The position numbers and the translations under genes were made by a program. From Fibrobacterota bacterium (GTDB taxonomy: Bacteria > Fibrobacterota > Chitinivibrionia > Chitinivibrionales > Chitinispirillaceae), in NCBI GenBank assembly GCA_023412475.1, contig JAEYNR010000089.1:1-64000 (forward strand): a stretch of 64,000 bases of DNA, written 5' to 3'. This document shows, piece after piece, positions 43,771 to 52,169 of this stretch. Below the pieces are notes generated by a model. The model saw nothing but the letters and a program-made list of their open reading frames with translations. It did not search any database and was not told the DNA's origin. Positions within the stretch are counted from its first letter, which is position 1. Each line of letters opens with the position of its first letter.

Positions 43771-45246
43771 GTGGATACACAAACTGATTTGCATGAGCAG
43801 ATGAAGGTTCGCCTGGATAAGGTACCTCAACTTATAGAAGCTGGATATCACCCTTATTTAGAGCGTTTCGAGCGTACGCACCGATTGAGTGAGGCATCGA
43901 AGCTTCCCGATGGCACCAAGGGTGTGAGGGTGGCTGGACGAATAATTGCTTTACGATATTTTGGAAAGCTGGCATTTGGACATTTGTATGATGTTGGTGG
44001 GAAGGTGCAGTTTTCGGTACAGAAAAACAAGGTGGGTAAGCAGTTTGATGATCTGAAGCGTCTGGTGGATGTAGGTGATTTCATTGGAGTTGAGGGGGAA
44101 GTCATTACTACCAAAACCGGTGAAAAAACTGTGGACATATCCAGTTTTACCTTTCTTTCCAAGTCATTGAGGCCCTTACCTGAGAAGTTTCACGGGATTA
44201 CCGATCCTGAGCTTCGTTTGCGCAAGAGGTATCTTGATCTGATTATGTCAGAAGAGTCTAGAGAGCGGTTAAAAAAAAGAGTTCAGATCATCAGGACAAT
44301 CAGAGATTTTCTGGATGATAATGGTTTTACCGAGATTGACACACCGGTTTTGACCAATAAGGCTACTGGTGCGCTGGCCCGTCCTTTCAAGACTCATCAT
44401 AATGCTCTGGATATTGATATTTATCTTCGTATAGCTCCGGAGACTTATCTGAAGCGTGCGATTGCCGGTGGTTTTGACCGGGTTTATGAATTCGCAAGAT
44501 CATTTAGAAACGAGGGGATGGATGCCTCGCATCTTCCCGATTTCACTTTGCTTGAGTATTATGCATCTTATTGGAATTATGTGGACAACATGAATTTCAC
44601 TGAAGATCTGTTTAAGGATCTTCTGACAAAGGTTAATGGAAGTCTTCAACTGACATATCAGGGAACTGAGATCTCCTTTGAGGGGCAGTGGCCCAGATAC
44701 TCTTTCCGGGAGCTTATTCTTAAAGATTGCGGTATCGATATAGACGTTTTCAGTACAAAAGAAGAGCTGATGAAGGAGATTGACAGGAAAGGGATTCGGT
44801 TTGAAACCGATGTGGAGATCGCCAGTGCAGGACGTGGAACTTTAATTGATCTTCTTTACAAGAAAGTTTCCAGACCGCAGCTTATAAACCCCACTTTTAT
44901 TACCCATCATCCTTTGGACCTTTCTCCTTTGGCCCGTAAAAACGATGCGAACCCGTTGGTGGTGGATCGTTTTCAGTTGGTGGTCAATGGCTGGGAAGTG
45001 GTAAATGCTTATTCTGAGCTGGTTGATCCGGTTGATCAGGCCGAGCGTTTCAGACAGCAGGCTCAGGCCAGGGCTCAAGGTGACACGGAAACAATGGATG
45101 TGGACAATGATTTTCTTCAGTGTATCGAGTTTGGGATGCCCCCGATTTCCGGATGGGGTATGGGTATTGACAGGATCATTGCCCTTTTAACAAATGCAGC
45201 GACATTGCGTGACGTGGTTTTATTTCCACTGATGCGTCCGGAATAA
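43771..45246 (+). CDS. lysS: Lysyl-tRNA synthetase, class II
   Basis: A 491-aa class II enzyme. An N-terminal OB-fold anticodon-binding domain (VRVAGRIIALRYFGKLAF) is followed by motif 1 (RKRYLDLIM), motif 2 (FARSFRNEGMDASHLPDFT) and motif 3 (GWGMGIDRIIALLT). The GTG at 43771 has GGAG nine bases upstream. An in-frame TTG 15 bases earlier overlaps that site and is unlikely. It is followed by the lolC/lolD genes at 36 bases, and a lysS-lol arrangement suggests one transcript. Confidence 0.95.
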   Translation: MDTQTDLHEQMKVRLDKVPQLIEAGYHPYLERFERTHRLSEASKLPDGTKGVRVAGRIIALRYFGKLAFGHLYDVGGKVQFSVQKNKVGKQFDDLKRLVDVGDFIGVEGEVITTKTGEKTVDISSFTFLSKSLRPLPEKFHGITDPELRLRKRYLDLIMSEESRERLKKRVQIIRTIRDFLDDNGFTEIDTPVLTNKATGALARPFKTHHNALDIDIYLRIAPETYLKRAIAGGFDRVYEFARSFRNEGMDASHLPDFTLLEYYASYWNYVDNMNFTEDLFKDLLTKVNGSLQLTYQGTEISFEGQWPRYSFRELILKDCGIDIDVFSTKEELMKEIDRKGIRFETDVEIASAGRGTLIDLLYKKVSRPQLINPTFITHHPLDLSPLARKNDANPLVVDRFQLVVNGWEVVNAYSELVDPVDQAERFRQQAQARAQGDTETMDVDNDFLQCIEFGMPPISGWGMGIDRIIALLTNAATLRDVVLFPLMRPE

Positions 45247-45282
45247 GTCAGCCTTTTTCGGGGGGAGAGTTTACCAGGGCTT

Positions 45283-46509
45283 ATGAGTTATTTTGAGGCA
45301 TTTATTTCCTGGCGGTATCTGCGCGGAAAACGCAAGGTGGGAACCTATGTTACTGCTATGGGGATCTGTCTGGGCAGTTTTGTTCTGATAATCGCCCTGT
45401 CAATTGCTAACGGGTTCGAAAAAGAGGTGCGGGATAGGATCGTAGGTACTCACGCCCATGCCCGCATTATGCAATACCACTCTATACCTATTCAAAATTT
45501 TGATTCTTTACGGCAGGTGATCCTTGAATTCCCAGGAGTTACTGGTGCAGCCCCCTATATTTTAGGTAAAGCTGCTATTGAGCATGATCAGATTCAGGAA
45601 GGGGTCATGTTTACCGCTGTCGATGACAAACTGGAGCCCACTGTAACGGATCTGGGTACGACTGTCAAATGGGGCACATTCAATCTGGACAGCACAGAAT
45701 CGGATAAGGGAAGAAAATTTCCCGGAATATGTATCGGGTTAGGGCTGGCAGATAAGCTTGGTATCCGTGATGGTGCCGAGGTGGTGGTAATGACACTGGC
45801 TAATATTGAGGGTGAAGCAGATCCGGTACCCAGGATGAGTCGTTTTACTGTTACCGGGGTATTTGAGACTGGCATGTACGAGTATGATCTGACCTTGATT
45901 TACATATCTATCAATTCTGCGCAGCAGCTCTTAAATATTAAGGGTGTAGAGGGGATTCAGATTAAAACTGAAGATCTTTTCAAGGCTGGCGGTATCGCTT
46001 CAGACTTGCGGGATTTTCTGGGTGGATACCCTTACCGGGTGGTTGATTGGATGATGCAGAACAAGTCTATATTTCAATGGATGAAGCTTGAGAAACTGAT
46101 CATTTTCATAGTCATATCGATGATCATGTTTGTGGCAGCTTTAAACATAATATCGTCGCTGGTGACTACTGTTTCTGAAAAACGTCGGGAGATTGGTATA
46201 CTGATGAGCATGGGGGCTACCTCTTCGGCGATAATGAAGATTTTTATGCGATATGGGATAATTGTGGGATTTGTAGGGTCTACTGTGGGGACGGTGCTTG
46301 GGGTCTCTCTCTGTTACATTCAGTATCAGTGGAGACTGATTAGCTTGCCTGGTGATATATATTTTATTAATACTTTGCCGGTGATAATTCAGGCTGCAGA
46401 TATTTTAATGGTTTATGTTGCTGCAAATGTTATCGCCTGGCTGACCACCATTTACCCTGCTTACAAGGCATCAAAAATGCTGCCGGCTGAATCAATGCGT
46501 TACGAGTAG
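45283..46509 (+). CDS. lolC: Lipoprotein-releasing ABC transporter permease
   Basis: A 408-aa LolC/LolE-type permease. An N-terminal membrane helix (VTAMGICLGSFVLIIALSIANGFE) leads to a periplasmic domain of about 230 residues. Three C-terminal FtsX-like helices follow (VISMIMFVAALNIISSLVT; IIVGFVGSTVGTVLGVSL; ILMVYVAANVIAWLTTIYPA). It extracts outer-membrane lipoproteins from the inner membrane with LolD, encoded 15 bases downstream. Only one permease gene is present, so it may work as a homodimer (LolF-type). Confidence 0.9.
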   Translation: MSYFEAFISWRYLRGKRKVGTYVTAMGICLGSFVLIIALSIANGFEKEVRDRIVGTHAHARIMQYHSIPIQNFDSLRQVILEFPGVTGAAPYILGKAAIEHDQIQEGVMFTAVDDKLEPTVTDLGTTVKWGTFNLDSTESDKGRKFPGICIGLGLADKLGIRDGAEVVVMTLANIEGEADPVPRMSRFTVTGVFETGMYEYDLTLIYISINSAQQLLNIKGVEGIQIKTEDLFKAGGIASDLRDFLGGYPYRVVDWMMQNKSIFQWMKLEKLIIFIVISMIMFVAALNIISSLVTTVSEKRREIGILMSMGATSSAIMKIFMRYGIIVGFVGSTVGTVLGVSLCYIQYQWRLISLPGDIYFINTLPVIIQAADILMVYVAANVIAWLTTIYPAYKASKMLPAESMRYE

Positions 46510-46524
46510 GAGCAGAATAAAAAA

Positions 46525-47217
46525 GTGTCAGAAGCAATAGTCGATGTGCGCAATCTGCGGAAAACCTACACTGATGATCAGGGGGCCTTTGAGGTCTTAA
46601 AGGGGATCTCTTTTACCATTAATAGAGGTGAGATGATTGCTCTTATAGGGATTTCTGGTGCAGGGAAAACCACTTTATTACAGATTTTGGGTGGATTGGA
46701 CAAGTTTGATTCAGGCACTGTTGTGGTTTGTGAAAAGATGTTAGGGTCAATGTCTGGGATAGAATTGGCAGAGTTCAGAAACCGTCATATCGGTTTTGTC
46801 TTTCAGTTTCATCATCTTTTACCTGATTTTACGGCACTGGAAAATGCAATTGTTCCTGGTCTGATAATGGGGAAACCACGAAATGAATGTTTAAAGAGAG
46901 CCAGAGAGCTTCTGGGGCTCTTTGGCTTGTCTTCAAGATTAAACCATTATCCGACAGAACTTTCTGGAGGAGAGCGGCAGAGAGTGGCTTTGGCCAGAGC
47001 ATTATTTAACGATCCAGCCCTGGTTATTGCAGATGAGCCTACTGGTAATCTGGACAAGGGTAATGGGGAGATGCTGCTGGAGTTTTTTAATAAGGCGAAT
47101 CGCGAGCTGAAACAGACCTTTTTAATAGCTACTCACAACAGCCAGTTGACTGACGGTTTGCATCGAACGCTGACCATCGATGATGGTAAGATGGTGGCGG
47201 AAGAGGCTTTGGGTTGA
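46525..47217 (+). CDS. lolD: Lipoprotein-releasing ABC transporter ATPase
   Basis: A 230-aa ABC ATPase of the LolD/MacB group. Walker A is GISGAGKTTL, the signature is LSGGERQRVALARAL, and Walker B is VIADEPTGNLD. The switch His is in IATHNSQL. It starts with GTG after AGGAG in the lolC end region, 15 bases beyond the permease stop. Confidence 0.94.
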   Translation: MSEAIVDVRNLRKTYTDDQGAFEVLKGISFTINRGEMIALIGISGAGKTTLLQILGGLDKFDSGTVVVCEKMLGSMSGIELAEFRNRHIGFVFQFHHLLPDFTALENAIVPGLIMGKPRNECLKRARELLGLFGLSSRLNHYPTELSGGERQRVALARALFNDPALVIADEPTGNLDKGNGEMLLEFFNKANRELKQTFLIATHNSQLTDGLHRTLTIDDGKMVAEEALG

Positions 47218-47379
47218 ACCCTCCATTTTCGGCTCCGCAACAGTTATTTTAGTATGATAGTTTCTTGAGGAACTTCTTTGGATTCTGTCTGAGCCTTTTT
47301 AAAGCCTCAAAACAGTATCAGAAAATTATATTTATAGAACAAATTTACCTTGGTAGCAGTTTTAGAGGAATAAAGAAAA

Positions 47380-47856
47380 ATGAATATGTGTGATGAGTGT
47401 GGGATAAACCCCGCAAATATACATCTGACACAGATACAACAGAATGAAACTCACGTGTTTCATCTTTGTGATGAGTGTGCCCGCAAAAAGGGGATCAATA
47501 TCTCTATTGAGGATGAGCTTATTTCGGAAAGTGATCCCAATGAGAAAATCCTTCAGAAGTCTTGTTCCCGGTGTGGGCTGAAATTCTCGGATTTTCGAAA
47601 CAAGGGCTGGTTAGGTTGCTCGGGCTGTTATAATACCTTTGAAGCTGAGATAGATGAACTTTTGGTTCAGGTACATGGCTCTTCGATGCATAAAGGCAAA
47701 AAGTATTCTGGTTTGACTGCTGCGGGAGGGAGTGTCAATGGCCAGATCAAGCGTTTGCGTCATGAGCTTGCCATTGCGATAAAGAACGAGGAGTTTGAGC
47801 AGGCTGCCATGATCAGGGATACTATTCACAGTTTGAAAAAGAATAGTCTGGAGTAG
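47380..47856 (+). CDS. mcsA: McsA, zinc-finger activator of the McsB arginine kinase
   Basis: A 158-aa protein with four CxxC motifs: CDEC at 4-7, a second CDEC near 30, CSRC and CSGC. A C-terminal UVR domain follows (AIKNEEFEQAAMIRDTIHSL). It binds and activates McsB and interacts with ClpC in the Firmicute system. The 162 bases upstream show no CtsR heptad repeat and no CIRCE element. An imperfect inverted repeat GTTTC-TTGA-GGAAC lies at 47260-47273. ctsR, which normally precedes mcsA, is absent. Confidence 0.9.
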   Translation: MNMCDECGINPANIHLTQIQQNETHVFHLCDECARKKGINISIEDELISESDPNEKILQKSCSRCGLKFSDFRNKGWLGCSGCYNTFEAEIDELLVQVHGSSMHKGKKYSGLTAAGGSVNGQIKRLRHELAIAIKNEEFEQAAMIRDTIHSLKKNSLE

Positions 47857-47862
47857 TTGAGA

Positions 47863-48969
47863 ATGACCAGATCTTTTCTGGATACAGCAAGCAAATTACC
47901 GGCATGGTTTAATAACAGTGGACCTGATTCGGATGTTGTTATTTCCAGCCGTATTCGTCTGGCGAGAAATTTAGTTCACAGGACATTTCCTTATCATGCT
48001 TCTGCTAATGAACGTAAGCTGGTTTACAATGAAATCGCCGGCATATTGAATAGCGAAACAAAGATTCCTCATTTCGAGTTAGTAAACTTTAGCAAGTTGG
48101 AGAAGCTTGAGCAGCAGTTTTTTGTGGAAAAGCGGGTCGTCAGCCCTGATCTGATGAATATGGAGGGGCAACGGGGGGTTGCTTTGGATTCTACTCAACG
48201 GATCAATATTATGATTAATGAGGAGGATCATCTGCGTATTCAGGGGCTGGATTCTGGTTACCAACCAGAGATACTCTGGGAGATGCTCAACAAGCTAGAT
48301 GATACCCTGGGACGCAGGCTGCGGTTTGCATTCGATTTGCGGCGGGGTTTTCTCACATGTTGCCCTACCAATTCCGGCACAGGGTTAAGGATCTCTTTTC
48401 TAATGCATTTACCGGGGCTGGTGCTTACTAAGGCCATAGATGCGGTTTTGCAGGGGGCCAGTCAGATGGGCATCTCAACCCGCGGCTTTTTTGGCGAACA
48501 CTCTGAGGTAGTGGGGAATTTTTTCCAGCTCTCCAACCAGGCGACCATGGGGGCCCATGAGAGTGAATTTCTCAGTACTACTGAGAAGATTATCTGTGAG
48601 GTCATTAAACATGAGCGGGATTCCAGAGAACGATTGTGCAATGAAGCGCACCTGGAGATTACTGATAAGATTTATCGTGCCTATGGGATTCTTCTACACG
48701 CCAGAACTCTCAGCGTGGCAGAGTGTTTAAATCTCACTTCTGCTTTGAGATTAGGAATTAATATCGGAATTTTTGAAACATTAACCATTGAGGAACTAAA
48801 CCGAATAACCTTGCTCTCCATGCCTGCTCATCTTCAGATCTTTCGCAAAAAGGATCTGGATGAAACCGAAATTTCGGTGGCCAGAGCGGAATTGGTCAGA
48901 GAATTGCTAACAAAGAGAAAGAGAAAGAAAAGATCTCCACGTTCAGAAGAAAAAGATTTGTGCTCTTAA
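47863..48969 (+). CDS. mcsB: Protein arginine kinase McsB
   Basis: A 368-aa member of the phosphagen-kinase-like family that marks proteins with phosphoarginine for ClpCP degradation. ISSRIRLARNL is the ATP-binding basic segment, and CCPTNSGTGLRISFLMHLPG carries the catalytic cysteine loop. The chosen ATG lies 6 bases after the mcsA stop and nine bases after GGAG. A TTG immediately after the stop would add two residues. The C-terminal tail is very basic (KRKRKKRSPRSEEK). Confidence 0.92.
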   Translation: MTRSFLDTASKLPAWFNNSGPDSDVVISSRIRLARNLVHRTFPYHASANERKLVYNEIAGILNSETKIPHFELVNFSKLEKLEQQFFVEKRVVSPDLMNMEGQRGVALDSTQRINIMINEEDHLRIQGLDSGYQPEILWEMLNKLDDTLGRRLRFAFDLRRGFLTCCPTNSGTGLRISFLMHLPGLVLTKAIDAVLQGASQMGISTRGFFGEHSEVVGNFFQLSNQATMGAHESEFLSTTEKIICEVIKHERDSRERLCNEAHLEITDKIYRAYGILLHARTLSVAECLNLTSALRLGINIGIFETLTIEELNRITLLSMPAHLQIFRKKDLDETEISVARAELVRELLTKRKRKKRSPRSEEKDLCS

Positions 48970-49002
48970 TTTACTGAATGTGCAATTAAAAAGGAATAAT
49001 AG

Positions 49003-51426
49003 ATGATGAACGGGATGTTTACAGATCGAGTAAAAAAAGTAATGCAGATTGCCCGGGAGGAGTCAGTTCGTCTGGGAAACGATTATGTAGGAACTGAGCA
49101 TCTGCTATTGGGGTTGGTTAAAGAAGGTGATGGGGTAGCTGTTGCAGTGATGCGCAGCATGGGGGTGGATCTAGATGAGCTTACTGCCAGTATCGAGAAA
49201 ACTATTACTTCTACTGGCGGAATGATGACTATCGGACAGATGCTTCCATTCACTCCCAGAGCTAAAAAAGTGCTGGAGATTGCAGCAAATGAGGCTCGTT
49301 CGATGTCTCATAAATATATTGGAACAGAGCATCTTTTGTTGGCATTAATGAAAGACACCGAATCTTCAGCTGCCAATGCTTTGGCGGCTGCAGGCCTGGA
49401 GTACGAACGGGTTAAAGATGAAATTAACCGGGTTCTTCGGGGGGGTGAGACTGTAGGAGCTTCAAAAGAGAAAAGCAAGACCCCTTTTCTTGATCATTTC
49501 GGCAGAGATCTCACCGCTATGGCCAGGGAATCCAAACTTGACCCGGTTATTGGCAGGGAGAAGGAGATTGAGCGGGTAGTACAGATTCTTAGCCGTCGTA
49601 AAAAGAATAATCCTGTGCTTATTGGGGAGCCTGGAATTGGTAAGACTGCAATAGTTGAGGGGCTTGCGCAGAAGATATACGAAAAGAGTATCCCACAGGT
49701 ACTGGAAAATAAAAGAGTAATCAACCTGGATATGGCCTCAATGGTTGCCGGTACCAAATACAGGGGACAATTTGAAGAGCGGCTCAAAGCGCTTATGGTG
49801 GAGCTGCAGAAAAATGAGAATATAATTATCTTTATCGATGAACTTCACACCATTGTTGGTGCTGGTGGTTCTGAGGGCAGCCTTGATGCTTCCAACATCT
49901 TCAAACCTGCGCTTTCTAGAGGCGAGATACAGTGTATTGGTGCTACCACTCTAGACGAATACCGTAAATACATAGAAAAAGATGGAGCTCTTGCCCGTCG
50001 TTTTCAAACTATTATGGTCGATCCACCCAATGTCAACGAAACCATTCAGATTCTTTCTGGTCTCAGGCACCGATATGAAGATCATCACAAGGTTACTTAT
50101 ACCGAAAAAGCTATCGATGCAGCGGTTAAATTATCCGAAAGGTATATATCCGATCGCTTTCTGCCGGACAAGGCAATTGATGTAATCGACGAGGCTGGTG
50201 CTCGTAAGCGTCTCTCCAGTATGGAGATTCCCACAGAAATCCGCGATATGGAGAAAGAGATCGGGGATGTGGTTAAGGAGAAAGAGAAGGCCGTTGAGCA
50301 GCAGGAGTTTGAGCGGGCTGCGAAGTTGCGTGATAAACAGGAAAAGCTCAAGGGAACTCTTCTGGAGAAAAAAGCTCTTTGGCGAAAATCAAAGGCAGAG
50401 GAGCGATTGCTGGTTGATGAAGCCATTATTGCAGAGGTGGTTTCCACCATGACTGGAATCCCGCTTTCACGTCTGGCCGAAGAGGAATCAAAAAAGATTC
50501 TTCACCTGGAAGATGAGTTAAGAAAGCGGGTTATTGGTCAGGATCCTGCTTTGGAGGCCATTGCCCGAAGCATTCGTCGTTCCAGAGCAGGATTGCATAA
50601 TATTAAACGACCTATTGCTTCTTTTATCTTTCTGGGCCCTACCGGAGTAGGTAAAACTGAGCTTGCAAAGACTTTGGCTGAGTCACTGTTCGATACCGAA
50701 GATGCTTTGGTTAGAATAGATATGTCTGAATACATGGAAAAGTTTGCAGTTTCAAGGCTGGTTGGTGCTCCTCCGGGATATGTGGGATATGAAGAGGGGG
50801 GACAGCTCACCGAAAAGATCCGTAAAAAACCATATTCTGTCATCTTACTCGATGAAATAGAGAAGGCGCACCCGGATGTTTTCAATATTTTACTGCAGAT
50901 TCTTGATGATGGGCTTCTGACCGATTCCTATGGACGTCATGTGAATTTCCGCAACACAATTATTATTATGACTTCCAATGCCGGCACCCGTGATGTGAAA
51001 AAAAGCGGCACTGTTGGTTTCGGAAAGACATCCACGTCAACTGATTATGAAGCCATGAAATCCAAAGTTCTTGATGAGCTGAAAAGGATTTTTAATCCCG
51101 AATTTCTAAACAGAGTTGATGAGAGCATTGTTTTTTATCCATTATCCAAAAAAGAGATCTCTCAAATAGTGGAAATTCAGCTTAAAGATGTTCAGAGCCG
51201 GCTAGTGGACAGAAACATTAATCTTCTGATTACTCAACAGGTTAAGGATTATATCGTTGATCAGGGTTTTGACCCGGTTCTGGGTGCTCGTCCACTTAGA
51301 AGGGCTATTCAGAGATTAGTTGAGGACCGGTTGGCTGAGGAATTTCTCAATGATCGTTTCCGTGATGGAGACAGCATCAGATTGGATTTGGAAAATGATC
51401 AGATACTCTTTTCTAAAGAAAAATAA
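49003..51426 (+). CDS. clpC: ATP-dependent Clp protease ATP-binding subunit ClpC
   Basis: An 807-aa Hsp100 unfoldase. It has two N-domain repeats (YVGTEHLLLGLVKEG; YIGTEHLLLALMKDT), D1 with Walker A GEPGIGKT (residues 208-215), a middle UVR segment (EQQEFERAAKLRDKQEKL) typical of ClpC rather than ClpA or ClpB, and D2 with GPTGVGKT (545-552). It recognises phosphoarginine substrates made by McsB and feeds ClpP, which is not in the window. The third gene of an mcsA-mcsB-clpC operon. Confidence 0.95.
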   Translation: MMNGMFTDRVKKVMQIAREESVRLGNDYVGTEHLLLGLVKEGDGVAVAVMRSMGVDLDELTASIEKTITSTGGMMTIGQMLPFTPRAKKVLEIAANEARSMSHKYIGTEHLLLALMKDTESSAANALAAAGLEYERVKDEINRVLRGGETVGASKEKSKTPFLDHFGRDLTAMARESKLDPVIGREKEIERVVQILSRRKKNNPVLIGEPGIGKTAIVEGLAQKIYEKSIPQVLENKRVINLDMASMVAGTKYRGQFEERLKALMVELQKNENIIIFIDELHTIVGAGGSEGSLDASNIFKPALSRGEIQCIGATTLDEYRKYIEKDGALARRFQTIMVDPPNVNETIQILSGLRHRYEDHHKVTYTEKAIDAAVKLSERYISDRFLPDKAIDVIDEAGARKRLSSMEIPTEIRDMEKEIGDVVKEKEKAVEQQEFERAAKLRDKQEKLKGTLLEKKALWRKSKAEERLLVDEAIIAEVVSTMTGIPLSRLAEEESKKILHLEDELRKRVIGQDPALEAIARSIRRSRAGLHNIKRPIASFIFLGPTGVGKTELAKTLAESLFDTEDALVRIDMSEYMEKFAVSRLVGAPPGYVGYEEGGQLTEKIRKKPYSVILLDEIEKAHPDVFNILLQILDDGLLTDSYGRHVNFRNTIIIMTSNAGTRDVKKSGTVGFGKTSTSTDYEAMKSKVLDELKRIFNPEFLNRVDESIVFYPLSKKEISQIVEIQLKDVQSRLVDRNINLLITQQVKDYIVDQGFDPVLGARPLRRAIQRLVEDRLAEEFLNDRFRDGDSIRLDLENDQILFSKEK

Positions 51427-51982
51427 AAAGTATCTATCTTAATGTTTTTTCACTCTGTATCGGGCAGAATCTGAAGTCCTTACGATACAGAGTGAAACGT
51501 CCATAATCCTAATCAATTGCAAAACCAATGGCTTTTTATGTTTTGTGAAAATTATAAAGCCATCATTGAACGAAATTTTTTTCAATAAACCAATAATTGC
51601 CTTGCCCAAGCGAAAATATGCTATTGTATTTAGAAGTCTGCCTGGGATGTTTTGTGAGAAAGTAAAACCTGAAAATAAGTAGTATAATTTTGTGTGCGGT
51701 CTTACCCGGCAGTATTTTCAACGTATTTGAGTGTTTGTCAGGAAAATATCCTGTGCTCTCAAGTCGCAGGCGCAAGTATGGGAGAGTAGCTGGTGGTTAA
51801 TAGCATTGAATTGAGCATTGTATCGAATTATTTTTTTAAACTTTTAAAACCATTAATTCGAGAATTGTGAATCAGTACGATTATCTCTCTCTGCAAACGT
51901 GGGTATACAACAGGCCTCTACTTTTTTCCGCGACGTTCTTTTTTAAAAGCCCGGGGAGAACTGATTCAAAGGAGACGCGATA
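51427..51982. other. Long intergenic region downstream of clpC
   Basis: 556 bases before the small ORF at 51983. It contains a perfect 15-bp inverted repeat just after clpC (51448-51497). A GC-richer stretch around 51690-51795 holds short possible stems (CAGGA-AAATA-TCCTG; CTCTC paired with GAGAG) and could be a structured leader RNA, but no known family is recognised. The bam-lpx promoter should lie here. Confidence 0.5.
51448..51497. repeat. Perfect 15-bp inverted repeat after clpC
   Basis: TTTCACTCTGTATCG (51448-51462) and CGATACAGAGTGAAA (51483-51497) are exact reverse complements separated by 20 bases. It lies 21 bases past the clpC stop. T residues precede the left arm and no T-run follows the right arm, so it is not a standard plus-strand terminator although it may still stop transcription. 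Confidence 0.75.
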
Positions 51983-52150
51983 TTGATAGTTGAACACAAT
52001 ATCGGGATGGATTTTCAGGCCAACCGTTTATTTGATCATTATTTTAGAAACGTTGTTTATATAGAAAATAAAAATGGAATTCCGCTTTCCGTTTTTTTGC
52101 AAAAAATATGGCTGCCTTTAGCGCGATTGAGCAGAATAATTAAATCTTAA
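51983..52150 (+). CDS. Possible 55-aa small protein upstream of bamA
   Basis: A TTG-started frame with AAAGGAG eight to nine bases upstream, the best ribosome-binding site in the region. It ends 19 bases before the bamA ATG. The peptide opens MIVEHNIGMDFQANRLFD and ends with a basic amphipathic stretch (IWLPLARLSRIIKS). I recognise no family. It could be a real small protein, a leader peptide coupling translation to bamA, or chance. The frame is bounded upstream by a stop at 51962. Confidence 0.35.
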   Translation: MIVEHNIGMDFQANRLFDHYFRNVVYIENKNGIPLSVFLQKIWLPLARLSRIIKS

Positions 52151-52169
52151 CTTGCTTTTAGAGGTTTTT

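Noticed and set aside
43493..43780. 95-codon minus-strand frame upstream of lysS
   Set aside because: It overlaps the lysS start, has no family-like features and shows no convincing ribosome-binding site.
47218..47379. CtsR or CIRCE operator before mcsA
   Set aside because: Neither the GGTCAAA direct repeat nor the TTAGCACTC inverted repeat is present.
51690..51795. 5S-rRNA-like 3' end (GGGAGAGTAGCTGGTGG)
   Set aside because: Only the last ~20 bases resemble 5S rRNA. The conserved loops further upstream are missing and no rRNA operon is nearby.
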